From Holophagales bacterium (GTDB taxonomy: Bacteria; Acidobacteriota; Thermoanaerobaculia; UBA5066), in assembly GCA_016714815.1 (NCBI GenBank), contig JADKBZ010000017.1, positions 1-64,000 of the forward strand: 64,000 nt of DNA, given 5' to 3'. Below, in pieces: positions 1-8,784 of this stretch. The translations under genes were made by a program, and so were the position numbers. The notes under the pieces were generated by a model that was not told the DNA's origin, did not search any database, and saw only the letters and a program-made list of their open reading frames with translations. Every line of letters begins with the position of its first letter. The stretch's first letter is position 1.

Positions 1-318
1 ATCTCGCACGGCGAGATGGCCGACCGTTTCGAGGAGGCGGGCTGGGACCGGGCGACGGTCTACCGGAACCTTCTCGATCTCGTGAAGGCCGGCCTGGCGC
101 GGCGCATCGACGTGGGAGACCACACCTGGCGGTTCGAGACCGTGGCGGGCGACGCAGGGAGCCCGGAGCATCCGCACTTCCTCTGCAACGAGTGCGGGGC
201 CGTGGAGTGCCTGGCCGACGTGACGCTCGCCGGCAAGGGCCGCGACAAGGGGCCGAAGGCGCTCCGGCGCGAGCACGTCGAGATCCTCCTCCGGGGTCTC
301 TGCGATCGCTGCATCTGA
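1..318 (+). CDS. Fur-family metalloregulator, 5'-truncated by window edge
   Basis: The visible 105 codons are the C-terminal part of a ferric-uptake-regulator family repressor. The DNA-recognition helix segment (ATVYRNLLDLVKAGL) is followed by the dimerisation domain with the metal-site motif HPHFLCNECG and a terminal CDRC. Both CxxC pairs of a structural zinc site are therefore present. The reading frame is open to base 1, so the start lies upstream of the window. It sits just ahead of a Ni/Co-type ECF transporter and a COG0523 GTPase, which suggests a Zur- or Nur-like regulator of metal uptake rather than an iron Fur. The metal specificity cannot be read from the sequence. A palindromic site in the following gap is a natural target. 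Confidence 0.9.
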   Translation: MSHGEMADRFEEAGWDRATVYRNLLDLVKAGLARRIDVGDHTWRFETVAGDAGSPEHPHFLCNECGAVECLADVTLAGKGRDKGPKALRREHVEILLRGLCDRCI

Positions 319-370
319 CGTCCCGTCTCCGGCCGGTAGGAAGAGGGGTCGGGTGCGGAGGCGTGCGTGA

Positions 371-391
371 TGTAATTGCAAGTGGATTACG
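371..391. promoter_or_regulatory. Putative Fur-family operator upstream of cbiM
   Basis: GTAAT (372-376) and ATTAC (386-390) form a perfect inverted repeat with a 9-base centre in an AT-richer patch 50-70 bp before the cbiM start. Inside it, TGCAAGT-N3-TTACGA also occurs upstream of the TonB receptor cluster at 9483-9498. The adjacent Fur-family gene is the obvious candidate regulator. Binding itself is inference. Confidence 0.5.
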
Positions 392-440
392 AATGAGATA
401 AAAAGGCGCCGACCCGGCGGATCGCCGGGCCGGAGGCGGC

Positions 441-1391
441 ATGCATCTCTCCGAAGGAATTCTCCCGGCGGCGCAAGCCGCGCTCTGGGTGGCGGCGGCC
501 TCCCCGTTCGTCGCGTACTCGGCGGCGACGCTGAGGAGACGGTCCGTGGCGGCGGCGCCGGCCGAGAAGGCGCTCCTCTCGACCGGGACCGCCCTCCTCT
601 TCGCCGCGACGCTCCTCCCGATCCCGATCCCGGTCGCAGGGGCCACGTCGCACCTCTGCGTCACGCCGCTCCTGGGCCTCGTCCTCGGGCCCTGGGCTGT
701 CGCAGCGCCCGCGGCCTTCGTCCTCCTTCTCCAGGCGCTCTTCTTCGGTCACGGCGGCCTGACGACGCTCGGAGCCAACACCCTCACGCTCGGGGTGGCG
801 GGGCCCTTCGTGGCGGCGGGCTTCTGGTGGCTCCTCCAGCGCTGCCGCGTTCCCGCCCCTCTTGCGGCCGGGATCGCCTGTGGCGTCGGGCAGCTCTCGG
901 TCTACGTGGCCGACGCCGGGATCCTCGGCGCGGCCCTCTCGGGGGAGAAGAGCTTCGGGTTCTGGGCGGTCCGGGTCCTCGCCGGCTTCGCGCCCGTCCA
1001 ACTCCCCCTGGCCGTCCTGGAAGGGGTCCTTTCCGCGGTCCTTCTCGGAGCCCTCGCCCGGCGACGGCCGGAGCTGGCACCGGCGGCCTTTCGTGGCGGA
1101 ATGCGGACTGCGGCGGTGACCGCGCTCCTCGCGGTGGCGCTCCTCGCCTCTGGGGCCGCGCACGCGCACGAGCCCCTGCGGGGGCTCGACGAGGCGGTTT
1201 TCGACGAGGCGGCGCGCGACGCCGGTCGGACACCCAGGCCGCCGGTCGTCGATCTCGGTGAAGAGGTCCACACCGCGCTCCTTCTGGCGACCGGGTTCTG
1301 CGCGGGCTGGGTGACCTCCCGGGGCTTCGCGGCGCTCCGGCACGATCCGCGGTCCCTGGCGGAGAGCGCGGGAGAACCGAGTGCACCGTGA
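441..1391 (+). CDS. cbiM: CbiM-type substrate-binding membrane component of ECF nickel/cobalt transporter
   Basis: The 316-residue integral membrane protein begins MHLSEGILP, the conserved CbiM/NikM amino end in which Met1-His2 help coordinate Ni or Co. Several hydrophobic helices follow over residues 10-215. A TM-plus-periplasmic extension (about 220-300) contains a His-rich turn (AHAHEP) and a last helix, resembling the CbiN/NikN-like additions found in some family members. A GGAGG ribosome site lies 4 bases before the ATG. The gene overlaps the next one (CbiQ-CbiO) by 11 bp, so the S, T and A components of one energy-coupling-factor importer are co-translated. Ni versus Co is undecided. 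Confidence 0.88.
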   Translation: MHLSEGILPAAQAALWVAAASPFVAYSAATLRRRSVAAAPAEKALLSTGTALLFAATLLPIPIPVAGATSHLCVTPLLGLVLGPWAVAAPAAFVLLLQALFFGHGGLTTLGANTLTLGVAGPFVAAGFWWLLQRCRVPAPLAAGIACGVGQLSVYVADAGILGAALSGEKSFGFWAVRVLAGFAPVQLPLAVLEGVLSAVLLGALARRRPELAPAAFRGGMRTAAVTALLAVALLASGAAHAHEPLRGLDEAVFDEAARDAGRTPRPPVVDLGEEVHTALLLATGFCAGWVTSRGFAALRHDPRSLAESAGEPSAP

Positions 1392-2765
1392 CGCCGCGGG
1401 GACGCTCTTCGACGGTGAGCGGGGTGCGAGCGTCCTTCGCGTCGTGGCGGCGTTCTCCGCGGCGATCCTGAATGCGACGGCGACGACGCCGGTGGTCCCG
1501 GCTCTCGTCGCCTCGGCGGCGGTCGCCCTGCTTCTCGTCGAGGGCCTCCTGCCTCGGAGGGCGAAGGTCCTCGCTCTCGCGGGGGCCTGGGTCGTCCTTC
1601 TCGCCGTTCCCGCGGGGATCGTCTCGGGAGACCGAACGCTCGCTCTCCTCCTCGCGTCCAAGCTCTGGGCGGGTGTCGCCGTGGCCGTCTGGACCGGATC
1701 GACGCTGTCGTGGCCCGGGCTGCTCTGGGCGGCTCGCTCCGCCGGCGTTCCCGAAGGAGCGCTCGACGGGGCGGACCGGATTGTCGGGCAGGGGCTCCTC
1801 CTCGCATCCGAGGTCGAGAGGCGCTACGAGGCCGCCACGCTTCGCGGGGGCTTGCGTCGAGGGGAGCCTCGTCTCGAAACCTGGGGGCGCGTCGTCGCGG
1901 GAGGGGTCGAGTCGGCGTTCGAGCGGGCCGTGCGGCTGGAGGAGGTTCGCGTGCTTCGGAAGGGGTCACGATTCGACGCGGCGACTCCAGACGCCCCGTC
2001 GCTCTCCTTCTCTTCGGCCGTCGTTCGCAGCGAGGAGGGCGCGGTCCGCCTCGGGCCGATCGACCTCGAGCTCGCCCGGGGCGAGTGGGTCGCGGTTCTC
2101 GGGCCGAGCGGCTCGGGGAAAAGCACGCTCCTCGCGGCGGCCGCGGGTCTCCTTCCGTTGGGAGGTGGGCGCCTCGTGCGTCTCGGCGTGCCCGTGGCGG
2201 GGGAGTCCCTCTCTTCGAGGGCCGACCGCAGCGTCGCCCTCGTCTTCCAGGATCCCGCCGACCAGCTCCTCGGCTCGACGCCCCGCGAGGATCTCCTCTG
2301 GGGGCTTCTGAGGGCCGGCGCGCCGGAAGGCGAGGCGTGCCAGAGGGCCGGGGCGGCCCTCGAGGAGCTCGGGATCGCGCCCCTGGCCGACCGGCCCGTC
2401 GCGCGGCTCTCCTTCGGCGAGAGAAAGCGCGCGGCGTGCGCCGCCGCGCTCTCGGTCGGACCGGAGCTCCTCCTCCTCGACGAGCCGACGAGCGGGCTCG
2501 ATCCGCGCGCGAGCCGCCTCCTGGCGGACGCGGTAGAGGCGGCCGCCGCGTCGTCCGGAGCGGCGGTTCTCTGGGCGACCCCGTCGTCGGCGTCCTGCCG
2601 GCGAAGTCCGCCGCGTACTCCCTTCAAGTGAGGAAGGTCGTCTTCGACGGCCCCCTCTCCGAGGGTCTCGCTCCCGAGCTGCTGCACAGGGCCGGCCTCC
2701 TGGCCGAGCCGCTCGAATCCCGGGGCTGCGGCCCCACCCCCTGCGCCGACGAGGAGGTCGCATGA
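1381..2765 (+). CDS. CbiQ-CbiO fusion (ECF transporter T and ATPase components), frameshifted near the 3' end
   Basis: Residues 1-170 form a short CbiQ-like membrane domain with an AATLRGG motif resembling the coupling helix. Residues 200 onward form a CbiO ATPase with Walker A GPSGSGKST, Q-loop FQDPADQ, signature LSFGERKR and Walker B LLLLDEPTSGLD. The original frame breaks just after LLWAT and stops at 2631. One base missing between 2581 and 2582 would turn CCG into CAC, restoring the ABC H-loop histidine. It would also continue the protein to the stop at 2765, which overlaps the next start as ATGA. That coupling shows 2765 is the ancestral end. The break may be a sequencing error or a real lesion. 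The GTG start at 1381 overlaps cbiM. Fusion of T and A components is unusual but not unknown. Confidence 0.8.
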
Positions 2766-4111
2766 CGACCAGTCCGAATGCCCCGGTTCCCGTAACCGTC
2801 CTGACCGGCTTCCTCGGCTCGGGGAAGACGACGCTCCTCAACCGGATCCTCACGGAGAAGCACGGGAAGAGGATCGCCGTCATCGAGAACGAGTTCGGCG
2901 AGGTCGGCGTCGACCAGGCTCTCGTGATCGGGGCCGACGAAGAGATCTTCGAGATGAACAACGGGTGCATCTGCTGCACCGTCCGGGGGGACCTGATCCG
3001 CATCGTCGGGAGCCTGCTGAAGCGGCGCGACCGCTTCGACTACATCCTGGTGGAGACGACGGGCCTGGCCGATCCCGGCCCCGTCGCGCAGACGTTCCTG
3101 GTGGACGAGGACCTCAAGAGGAGCGTCCGGCTCGACGGGATCGTCACCCTCGTCGACGCGCACCACGCGGAGAAGCACCTCGCCGAGACCCCGGAGGCAG
3201 GCGCCCAGGTGGCGTTCGCGGACGTGATTCTGCTGAACAAGACCGACCTCGTCGCCTCGACGGAAGTCGAAGCGCTCGAGCAGCGTCTCGAGCGAATGAA
3301 CCCGGCGGCGCGGATCCACCGGACCGAGCGCGCCGTGCTCCCGCTCGACCAGGTCCTCGACGTCGGCGGATTCAACCTGTCGCGCGCTCTCGAGGTCGAT
3401 CCGCTCTTTCTCGAGCCCGAGTATCCGTTCGAGGCGGTGTCGGTCTTCTCCCTCCAGGACGGGGCGCACGAGCTCGTCCTCGACCACGGTCCGGACCGCT
3501 CCATCGACCTGCTCGTCCTTGCGCTCGACGGCCCGACCCTGCACGACGCGGAGAAGGCGCTCGACAGGGCGGTCGCCCTCTTCTCGGCCGACCGGCGGCG
3601 GCCGGCCTCGAGCGGCCCGCTCGCGCCGAACCGGCTCCGTCGCCTCGCGCTCGGCCCGAACGGGGCGCGGCTCTCTCTCGCGATTCCCGACGGCGGCGCC
3701 TGGGGCCTCCTGACGGAGCACCGTCCGGACGAGTACGCGATGCGCCTCGAACGGTCCGGCAAGGTCGTCGCGCCCGAAGTCGTCCGGGTCTTCAAGCCCG
3801 ACCACGAGCACGACGACCGTGTCTCGTCGGTCGGCATCGACCTGCCGGGAGCGCTGGCAGAGGCAAAGCTCCAGAGGTTCTTCCAGAAGCTCCTGCGGGA
3901 GAAAGGAACCGACCTGTACCGGTCGAAGGGAATCCTCTCGATCGCGGGAAACGACCGGAGAGTCGTCTTCCAGGGGGTCCACATGCTCCTCGAGACGAGC
4001 CAGGGACCGGCCTGGGAGGACGATCCGCGGCACAGCCGCGTCGTCTTCATCGGCAAGGACCTCGACCACGCCGCGATCCGGACGGAGCTCTCCAAGTGCC
4101 TCGCGCGATGA
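2762..4111 (+). CDS. COG0523 (CobW/ZNG1-like) metallochaperone GTPase
   Basis: The 449-residue G3E-family GTPase has a Walker A GFLGSGKT at residues 16-23, the metal-binding CxCC motif (GCICC, 69-72), a Walker B/ETTGLADP stretch and the guanine-specificity motif NKTD. A CobW C-terminal domain ends the protein. An HEHDD cluster around residue 345 may bind metal. Family members insert or deliver Zn or Co and are often Zur-controlled. The start overlaps the frame-corrected end of the CbiQ-CbiO gene by 4 bp, and the stop overlaps the following WD40 gene by 4 bp. This strongly supports a metal-allocation operon. The exact metal is inference. Confidence 0.93.
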   Translation: MTTSPNAPVPVTVLTGFLGSGKTTLLNRILTEKHGKRIAVIENEFGEVGVDQALVIGADEEIFEMNNGCICCTVRGDLIRIVGSLLKRRDRFDYILVETTGLADPGPVAQTFLVDEDLKRSVRLDGIVTLVDAHHAEKHLAETPEAGAQVAFADVILLNKTDLVASTEVEALEQRLERMNPAARIHRTERAVLPLDQVLDVGGFNLSRALEVDPLFLEPEYPFEAVSVFSLQDGAHELVLDHGPDRSIDLLVLALDGPTLHDAEKALDRAVALFSADRRRPASSGPLAPNRLRRLALGPNGARLSLAIPDGGAWGLLTEHRPDEYAMRLERSGKVVAPEVVRVFKPDHEHDDRVSSVGIDLPGALAEAKLQRFFQKLLREKGTDLYRSKGILSIAGNDRRVVFQGVHMLLETSQGPAWEDDPRHSRVVFIGKDLDHAAIRTELSKCLAR

Positions 4112-5130
4112 CCGCGGGCACGCCGACCGTCCCTCTCGCGAGGCGCGCCTCGGCCGAGCCGGGCGGCTGGGTCAGCGAGCTTCTCTTCTCTCCGGATGGG
4201 CAGTATCTCGCGGCGCCAACGGCGGACGGGCCGGTCCACATCCTCTACTCCGCCGGGCTCGCCGCGCACACCGTCCTCGACGGCCACTTCCCGGGGACCA
4301 CGACGACCTCGTGGAGGCACGACGGCGAGCGTCTCGCCACGGGAGGGCAGGACGGCGGCGTGGCGATCTGGGAGGTGGCCACCGGTCGTCTCCTCAGTAG
4401 GGTGCCGTGCGGCGGCTGGGTCGCGCGCGTGGCGTGGAAGCCCGGGGAGGACCTCCTCGCCGTGGCGGCCGGCCGGTTCCTCCAGCTGCGAGATGGCGAC
4501 GGTGGGCTGGTCCGCACCTTCGCCCAGCATCCGAGCACCGTCTCCGACCTCGCCTTCGGGCCGGGGGGCCGGGAGATCGCCACCGCGGCCTACAACGGGG
4601 TCCTGCGCTTCTCGCCGGAGCGGGAAAGCCCGGTCCAGATACTCGACTGGAAGGGCTCGAGCCTCGTTCTGGCCTGGAGCCCGACCGGGAAGTACATCGC
4701 GACGGGCGACCAGGACGCGACGGTCCATTTCTTCTACGTCGGCTCCGGGAAGAACTCGATGATGTCGGGGTACCCGTTCAAGGTGCTCGAGCTCTCCTGG
4801 GATCACCGGGGCCGGTTCCTGGCGACCGGAGGAGGGCCGGAAGTGATCGTCTGGGACTGCGCCGGGAAGGGACCGGAGGGCTCGACTCCGATCGTCCTTC
4901 AGGGCCACGAGGAGCGCGCGACCGCGGTGGCCTTCCAGCGGCGAGGATCGATCCTCGCCTCGGGCGGCGCCGACGGAGTCGTCGCGCTCTGGGATCCGGC
5001 CCGGACCGAGCAGGTCCTGGCCCTCGCCACTCTCGGCAGCCGCGTCACCTCGCTCGCCTGGAGCCCGGACGACGCGTTCCTGGCGGCCGGGACCGAGAAC
5101 GGGGAGGTCGTCCTCTTCGAGAAGCCCTGA
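4108..5130 (+). CDS. WD40-repeat beta-propeller protein
   Basis: The 340-residue protein has about seven WD-like blades (for example LFSPDGQYLAAPTADG, RHDGERLATGGQDGGVAIW, QRRGSILASGGADGVVALW). There is no signal peptide, so it is probably cytoplasmic. I start it at the ATG overlapping the COG0523 stop (ATGA at 4108). The long open frame upstream is a shadow of the GTPase. WD40 proteins next to COG0523 GTPases occur in other genomes, and a scaffold or partner role for the GTPase is plausible. No catalytic motif is visible. Confidence 0.85.
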   Translation: MTAGTPTVPLARRASAEPGGWVSELLFSPDGQYLAAPTADGPVHILYSAGLAAHTVLDGHFPGTTTTSWRHDGERLATGGQDGGVAIWEVATGRLLSRVPCGGWVARVAWKPGEDLLAVAAGRFLQLRDGDGGLVRTFAQHPSTVSDLAFGPGGREIATAAYNGVLRFSPERESPVQILDWKGSSLVLAWSPTGKYIATGDQDATVHFFYVGSGKNSMMSGYPFKVLELSWDHRGRFLATGGGPEVIVWDCAGKGPEGSTPIVLQGHEERATAVAFQRRGSILASGGADGVVALWDPARTEQVLALATLGSRVTSLAWSPDDAFLAAGTENGEVVLFEKP

Positions 5131-5137
5131 GGGGCCA

Positions 5138-5159
5138 CGCGGCCCCGACCGGGGCCGCG
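5138..5159 (+). terminator. GC-rich hairpin after the metal operon
   Basis: CGCGGCCCC and GGGGCCGCG form a perfect 9-bp stem with a GACC loop, starting 8 bases after the WD40 stop. No T-tract follows. It could end the plus-strand operon. Confidence 0.5.
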
Positions 5160-5186
5160 GGACTCCGCGTCTCCTCCGTCCGCTCG

Positions 5187-5290
5187 TCAGCGCTCGGCGC
5201 GAATCACGTACTGCCGGTCGATCGGAAAGGGATAGAGCTTCGCGCGGAAGCCGGCCTTCTCGAGCTGCAGGACGACTGTCCTCGCGTCAT
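5187..5290 (-). other. Open frame of unknown status downstream of the hydrolase
   Basis: On the minus strand a coding-like peptide containing LQLEKAGFRAKLYPFPIDRQ runs to a TGA at 5187-5189, out of frame with the hydrolase. It has no clear start. Its end resembles the C-termini of some methyltransferases, but the fragment is too short to assign. It may be a gene remnant. Confidence 0.2.
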
Positions 5291-6108
5291 CGATCGCCGA
5301 TGTCGCCGAGCCGCAGCTCGGCGAGGACCTCTTCGAGCGCCGCGTCAAACGCCGCCGGCGCCTCGAGCATCGGGTAGTGGCCGAGGCCCGGGAGGAGTCG
5401 TACGGAGAAATCGGGGAAGTGACGTCGATTCGCCTCGACGTCGGTCGGCTGGAGGTCGGAGCTGATGGCGCGAACCGGAACCGTCACGCGATCGCACGCG
5501 GCGCGAGCGTCGCAGCGGTAGAGCGGCTCGAGGAGGGCGGCGGCCTCCGTTCCGTCTCGTTCCAGGAACTCTCGCTGGAGGCGCTGCGCGACCTCGGGGG
5601 GCGTGGCCGGTCCGAAGAGCCACGCCGGCAGCACTCGTTCGACGGCGGTCCGGAAATCGCTCCGGTAGAGCCCGAGCATCGAATCGACCTGCTCGGGGGG
5701 GAGGACCAGCTCGACGTTCTTCAGCGTGTCGACGAGCACGAGCGCCACGACCCGCCGGAGCTCGGCGGCCGCGAGCGCGGCGTAGACGCCGGACATCGAG
5801 TGCGCCACCAGGACGGCGCGCTCCGGGTCGATCGCGTTCACCACCGCGACGATGTCGCGGGCATAGGCGTCCGCGCCGTGCCGGACGCGGTTGTGACCGG
5901 ACGCTCCGTGCCCCGCGAGATCGAGCTGCACCACCGAGTAGCGCGTCGAGAACGTCGTCCGCTGCGCGTCCCACCATCGACCCGAGCCGAGCCATCCGTG
6001 CACGAAAACGAGCGCGGTCCGCCCGGTTCCGGTCCTTTCGTAGGAGATTCGGACCCCGTCCGCCGAGAGGACCTCCGTCTGCATGGCTGTCATCTTCCCT
6101 CGTCTCAC
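5287..6108 (-). CDS. Alpha/beta-hydrolase fold protein
   Basis: A 273-residue single-domain hydrolase. It shows an oxyanion HGW turn (FVHGWLGSGRWW), the DLAGHGAS segment, a nucleophile elbow AHSMSG with Ser in the expected place, a cap region, and the C-terminal GLGHYPMLEAP containing the catalytic His. The residues at the elbow are A-H-S-M-S rather than the strict G-x-S-x-G, a tolerated variant. Start choice is uncertain: ATG at 6090 or 6084 would also leave the whole fold. No signal peptide is evident. Substrate is unknown; esterase or haloperoxidase-like activity is typical of the family. Confidence 0.85.
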   Translation of the reverse strand: MRRGKMTAMQTEVLSADGVRISYERTGTGRTALVFVHGWLGSGRWWDAQRTTFSTRYSVVQLDLAGHGASGHNRVRHGADAYARDIVAVVNAIDPERAVLVAHSMSGVYAALAAAELRRVVALVLVDTLKNVELVLPPEQVDSMLGLYRSDFRTAVERVLPAWLFGPATPPEVAQRLQREFLERDGTEAAALLEPLYRCDARAACDRVTVPVRAISSDLQPTDVEANRRHFPDFSVRLLPGLGHYPMLEAPAAFDAALEEVLAELRLGDIGDR

Positions 6109-6262
6109 CCTCTCACGCCTGGCCCCAGGGCGGAGTCCCCCCGCGGGGGAAGCGCCGTTCCGCGGTGGGTCGTTCCGGAGGGCCTGTTGGTCTGACGATC
6201 CGTCGATCGTCGGATCCCCTCCTCCCGGCAGGCCTCACGGTCGGGTAAGGCCGGCAACGGCC

Positions 6263-6829
6263 TCATGCGTGCGGCAGCGTCACCCCGCGCTGTCCCTGGT
6301 ACTTCCCGCCGCGGTCGCGGTAGGAGGTCTCGCAAGGGCCGTCGGCGCCGAGGAAGACCATCTGCGCGACCCCTTCGCCGGCGTAGATGCGGGCAGGGAG
6401 CGGCGTCGTGTTCGAGAACTCGAGGGTGACGTGCCCCTCCCACTCCGGCTCGAGGGGCGTGACGTTCACGATGATTCCGCAGCGCGCGTAGGTCGACTTG
6501 CCGAGGCAGATGACGAGGACGTCGCGCGGGACCCGGAAGTACTCGACCGTCCGCGCGAGGGCGAAGGAGTTCGGCGGGACGACGCACTGCGGGCCCTTCA
6601 CGTCGACGAAGCTCCTCTCGTCGAACGCCTTCGGGTCGACGATCGTGGAGTTCACGTTCGTGAAGATCTTGAATTCGTCGGCGCAGCGGACGTCGTAGCC
6701 GTAGCTCGAGGTGCCGAAGGAGACGACGGGACGCCCCTCGACCTTCCGGACGAGAACGGGCTCGAACGGCTCGATCATCCCGTGCTCGGTCGCCATCTGC
6801 CGGATCCACGCGTCGGGCTTCACTCCCAC
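6263..6829 (-). CDS. dcd: dCTP deaminase
   Basis: The 188-residue protein is a full-length member of the dCTP deaminase/dUTPase fold. It shows the N-terminal SSYGYDVR motif, GKSTYARCG, VTPLEPEWEGHVTLEFSN with the catalytic Glu region, and the C-terminal SYRDRGGKYQGQ. It converts dCTP to dUTP for thymidylate synthesis; whether it is bifunctional is not clear. A purine-rich stretch (GGAGGCTCC on the coding strand) precedes the ATG. Confidence 0.95.
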   Translation of the reverse strand: MGVKPDAWIRQMATEHGMIEPFEPVLVRKVEGRPVVSFGTSSYGYDVRCADEFKIFTNVNSTIVDPKAFDERSFVDVKGPQCVVPPNSFALARTVEYFRVPRDVLVICLGKSTYARCGIIVNVTPLEPEWEGHVTLEFSNTTPLPARIYAGEGVAQMVFLGADGPCETSYRDRGGKYQGQRGVTLPHA

Positions 6830-7134
6830 CGGAGCCTCCTCGCGGCCTCTCCGCCGTTCCCGGCGAGGGCCGGCGGGATGTTAGCCCGGCCCGGGGAGCT
6901 CGGGGCCACACCCCGCGCGTGCGAGACGAGGGAGTATCGGGGATCCCGGCGGGAGACCTTCTGGTCGTCCGCGACGGCGTCCGCAGCTTTCGGATCATGA
7001 CGATCGACATCCCCGCGGCGAAGGACGGAAAGCTCGCCATCGGTTGAATTGCGATCGGCCGGAGGACCCTGCCGGCGTGCGCCAGGCGCCGGCGCATCAC
7101 CGTCCCGGAGTGCGGAGGTCAGGTCATCGAGGCC
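6830..7134. other. Intergenic stretch with one weak small open frame
   Basis: Between dcd and the next minus-strand gene I see no RNA or repeat. On the plus strand a frame from a GTG near 6920 to the TGA at 7045-7047 encodes about 40 residues with a sensible composition (IPAGDLLVVRDGVRSFRIM). It could be a remnant or a small protein. No ribosome site decides it. Confidence 0.2.
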
Positions 7135-8784
7135 TCAGCGCCTGGCAGCACCGGCCGCGCCGTTCCAGTTCGGATCGCCGATCACCCGCAGCGCGTTGTC
7201 GATCGAGCGCATCGACCGGGCGAAGTCGGCGTCGCCAGGGCTCGTCGACACCGCTCCGCCCGAGGCCGCCGCCGGAGGAGCGCTGGCCTGACCGGACGCG
7301 ACGGCACGGTTGTAGGCGGCCAGGCCGGAGGCGAGATCGCCCCAGAAGCCCCGGCTCGCCTGCTTCGGGGGAGGCCGTAGCCTGCGGCACTCGTCCGCGA
7401 GGTTCGTCCGGGCATAGAACGAGCCGAGCTTCAGCCACGCACCGCAGATCTTGTCCGCGTCTCCCTCCGCGATCAGGGCCTTCGCCTTCCGGACCTCGGC
7501 GTCCTCGGCCGCCGCCCGCTCGGCGCGCCGGGCCTCCTCGGCCGCCTGCGCCGCCTGCCAGGCCTCGTACTTCGCCCGCTCCGCATTCCGGACGGCCGCG
7601 TAAGCCGCCTGGATCGCCGCGTTCTCGTTGGTGCGGATCTGGGCTGCCGCGGCCACGGCGCTGGCGCGATCGGAGAACTTCTGCGGGAAGACGCTGAGCT
7701 GGAACTCCCCGCCCCTGCCCGGCGTGTAGATCCGCAGGCCGAACCCGCCCCGCAGCTCCTCGACGACGCCGACGGACGAGAGGACCAGGTCGTCCCATTC
7801 GATCGACTTGAACCGCTCGACGCTCGTCTGCAGCAGGAGCGGACCTTCCAGCGAGACCTCCGGCCCGTTCTCGCCCGCCCATACGCCGATCCAGCCCTGG
7901 AGCTGCTGTCGGCACGTGGCGTCGAACTTCGGTCCGCAGGAGATGCCCCCGTTCTCGAGCAACGGTGCCAGGCCGATCAGACCCGCCGGCGCGATCTGGC
8001 CCTTCCTGTACGGGAGGATGTTGAAGAGCACGCGGGCGCCCGTCTCGCCCTGGGTCACCGGGATCGCGAAGACCGTTTCGACCGTGTCGAACGCCATCCG
8101 GATCTGGTCGCTGAAATCGGTCCGGAACGACACGACGTTCTCGAGCTTCGGAGAGAGGGGCCGGTAGTCGGCGTCGGCGATCGAGTAGCTCCTGTTGTCG
8201 GTGTGCGCGAGGATCCGGTAGTCGCCGTACCGGAACGCGAAACGCACGCCCGGGATCAACGGCGTCACCTCGCCGGCCGGTGTCACGGCGCCGAGGTCTC
8301 CCCCTACCGGCGTCATTCCGCCGCCCATCGAGTCCTGAGGCGGCAGCGCCGTCATGCCGATCGCGGTACCTCCCCGTCCGGCCCAGTTGTCGAACCCGAC
8401 GCGAGAGACTCCGGGGAAGAGGACCCTGAAGCGTGTCTTGACGGCCTTCGCGGACTTGTCGATCCGGTGGATCGTGTACGTGTCTTCCTGGCTGTTGCGC
8501 CGCGCGTAGACGTCGGGCGAGATCACCTGGATGTCACCGCCCTTCCCGACCTTGTCGACCTGCCTGCCGGACGAGTCCCGGACACCGACGATCCACTCCG
8601 ACCCGACGTACCGGCTCCCGTCGTAGAGCTCGCCGTAGGCCGAATCGACCTTCACGCAGGTGGCGCCGGTGAAGCAGACCTCTCCCGGCTCGACGTTCTT
8701 GATCCCGGTCTTCTGCGCGAACGCCACCCGGGAAACGGCGAACGCAACGATCGAGAGGAGCAGGGACCTGAGAAGAACACCCAT
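7135..8784 (-). CDS. Secreted protein of unknown function with Ala-rich coiled coil
   Basis: The minus frame is open far upstream, but a clean signal peptide (MGVLLRSLLLSIVAFAVSRV then AFAQ) starts at the ATG ending at 8784, giving 549 residues. Another ATG four codons earlier is possible. Residues 25-400 are a predicted beta-rich region with no family I recognise. Residues about 420-470 form an Ala/Glu/Arg-rich helix, followed by a region with paired Cys and a low-complexity tail (SAPPAAASGGAVS). It is likely periplasmic or surface-exposed. No neighbour gives its role. Confidence 0.75.
   Translation of the reverse strand: MGVLLRSLLLSIVAFAVSRVAFAQKTGIKNVEPGEVCFTGATCVKVDSAYGELYDGSRYVGSEWIVGVRDSSGRQVDKVGKGGDIQVISPDVYARRNSQEDTYTIHRIDKSAKAVKTRFRVLFPGVSRVGFDNWAGRGGTAIGMTALPPQDSMGGGMTPVGGDLGAVTPAGEVTPLIPGVRFAFRYGDYRILAHTDNRSYSIADADYRPLSPKLENVVSFRTDFSDQIRMAFDTVETVFAIPVTQGETGARVLFNILPYRKGQIAPAGLIGLAPLLENGGISCGPKFDATCRQQLQGWIGVWAGENGPEVSLEGPLLLQTSVERFKSIEWDDLVLSSVGVVEELRGGFGLRIYTPGRGGEFQLSVFPQKFSDRASAVAAAAQIRTNENAAIQAAYAAVRNAERAKYEAWQAAQAAEEARRAERAAAEDAEVRKAKALIAEGDADKICGAWLKLGSFYARTNLADECRRLRPPPKQASRGFWGDLASGLAAYNRAVASGQASAPPAAASGGAVSTSPGDADFARSMRSIDNALRVIGDPNWNGAAGAARR

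Noticed and set aside
441..1391. cbiM as a pure cobalamin-pathway gene
   Set aside because: No cobalamin biosynthesis genes are in view. COG0523 and Fur-family neighbours fit general Ni/Co or Zn homeostasis equally well, so I left the metal open.
2624..4069. A 481-codon minus-strand frame
   Set aside because: It is entirely antisense to the COG0523 GTPase and shows no family features.
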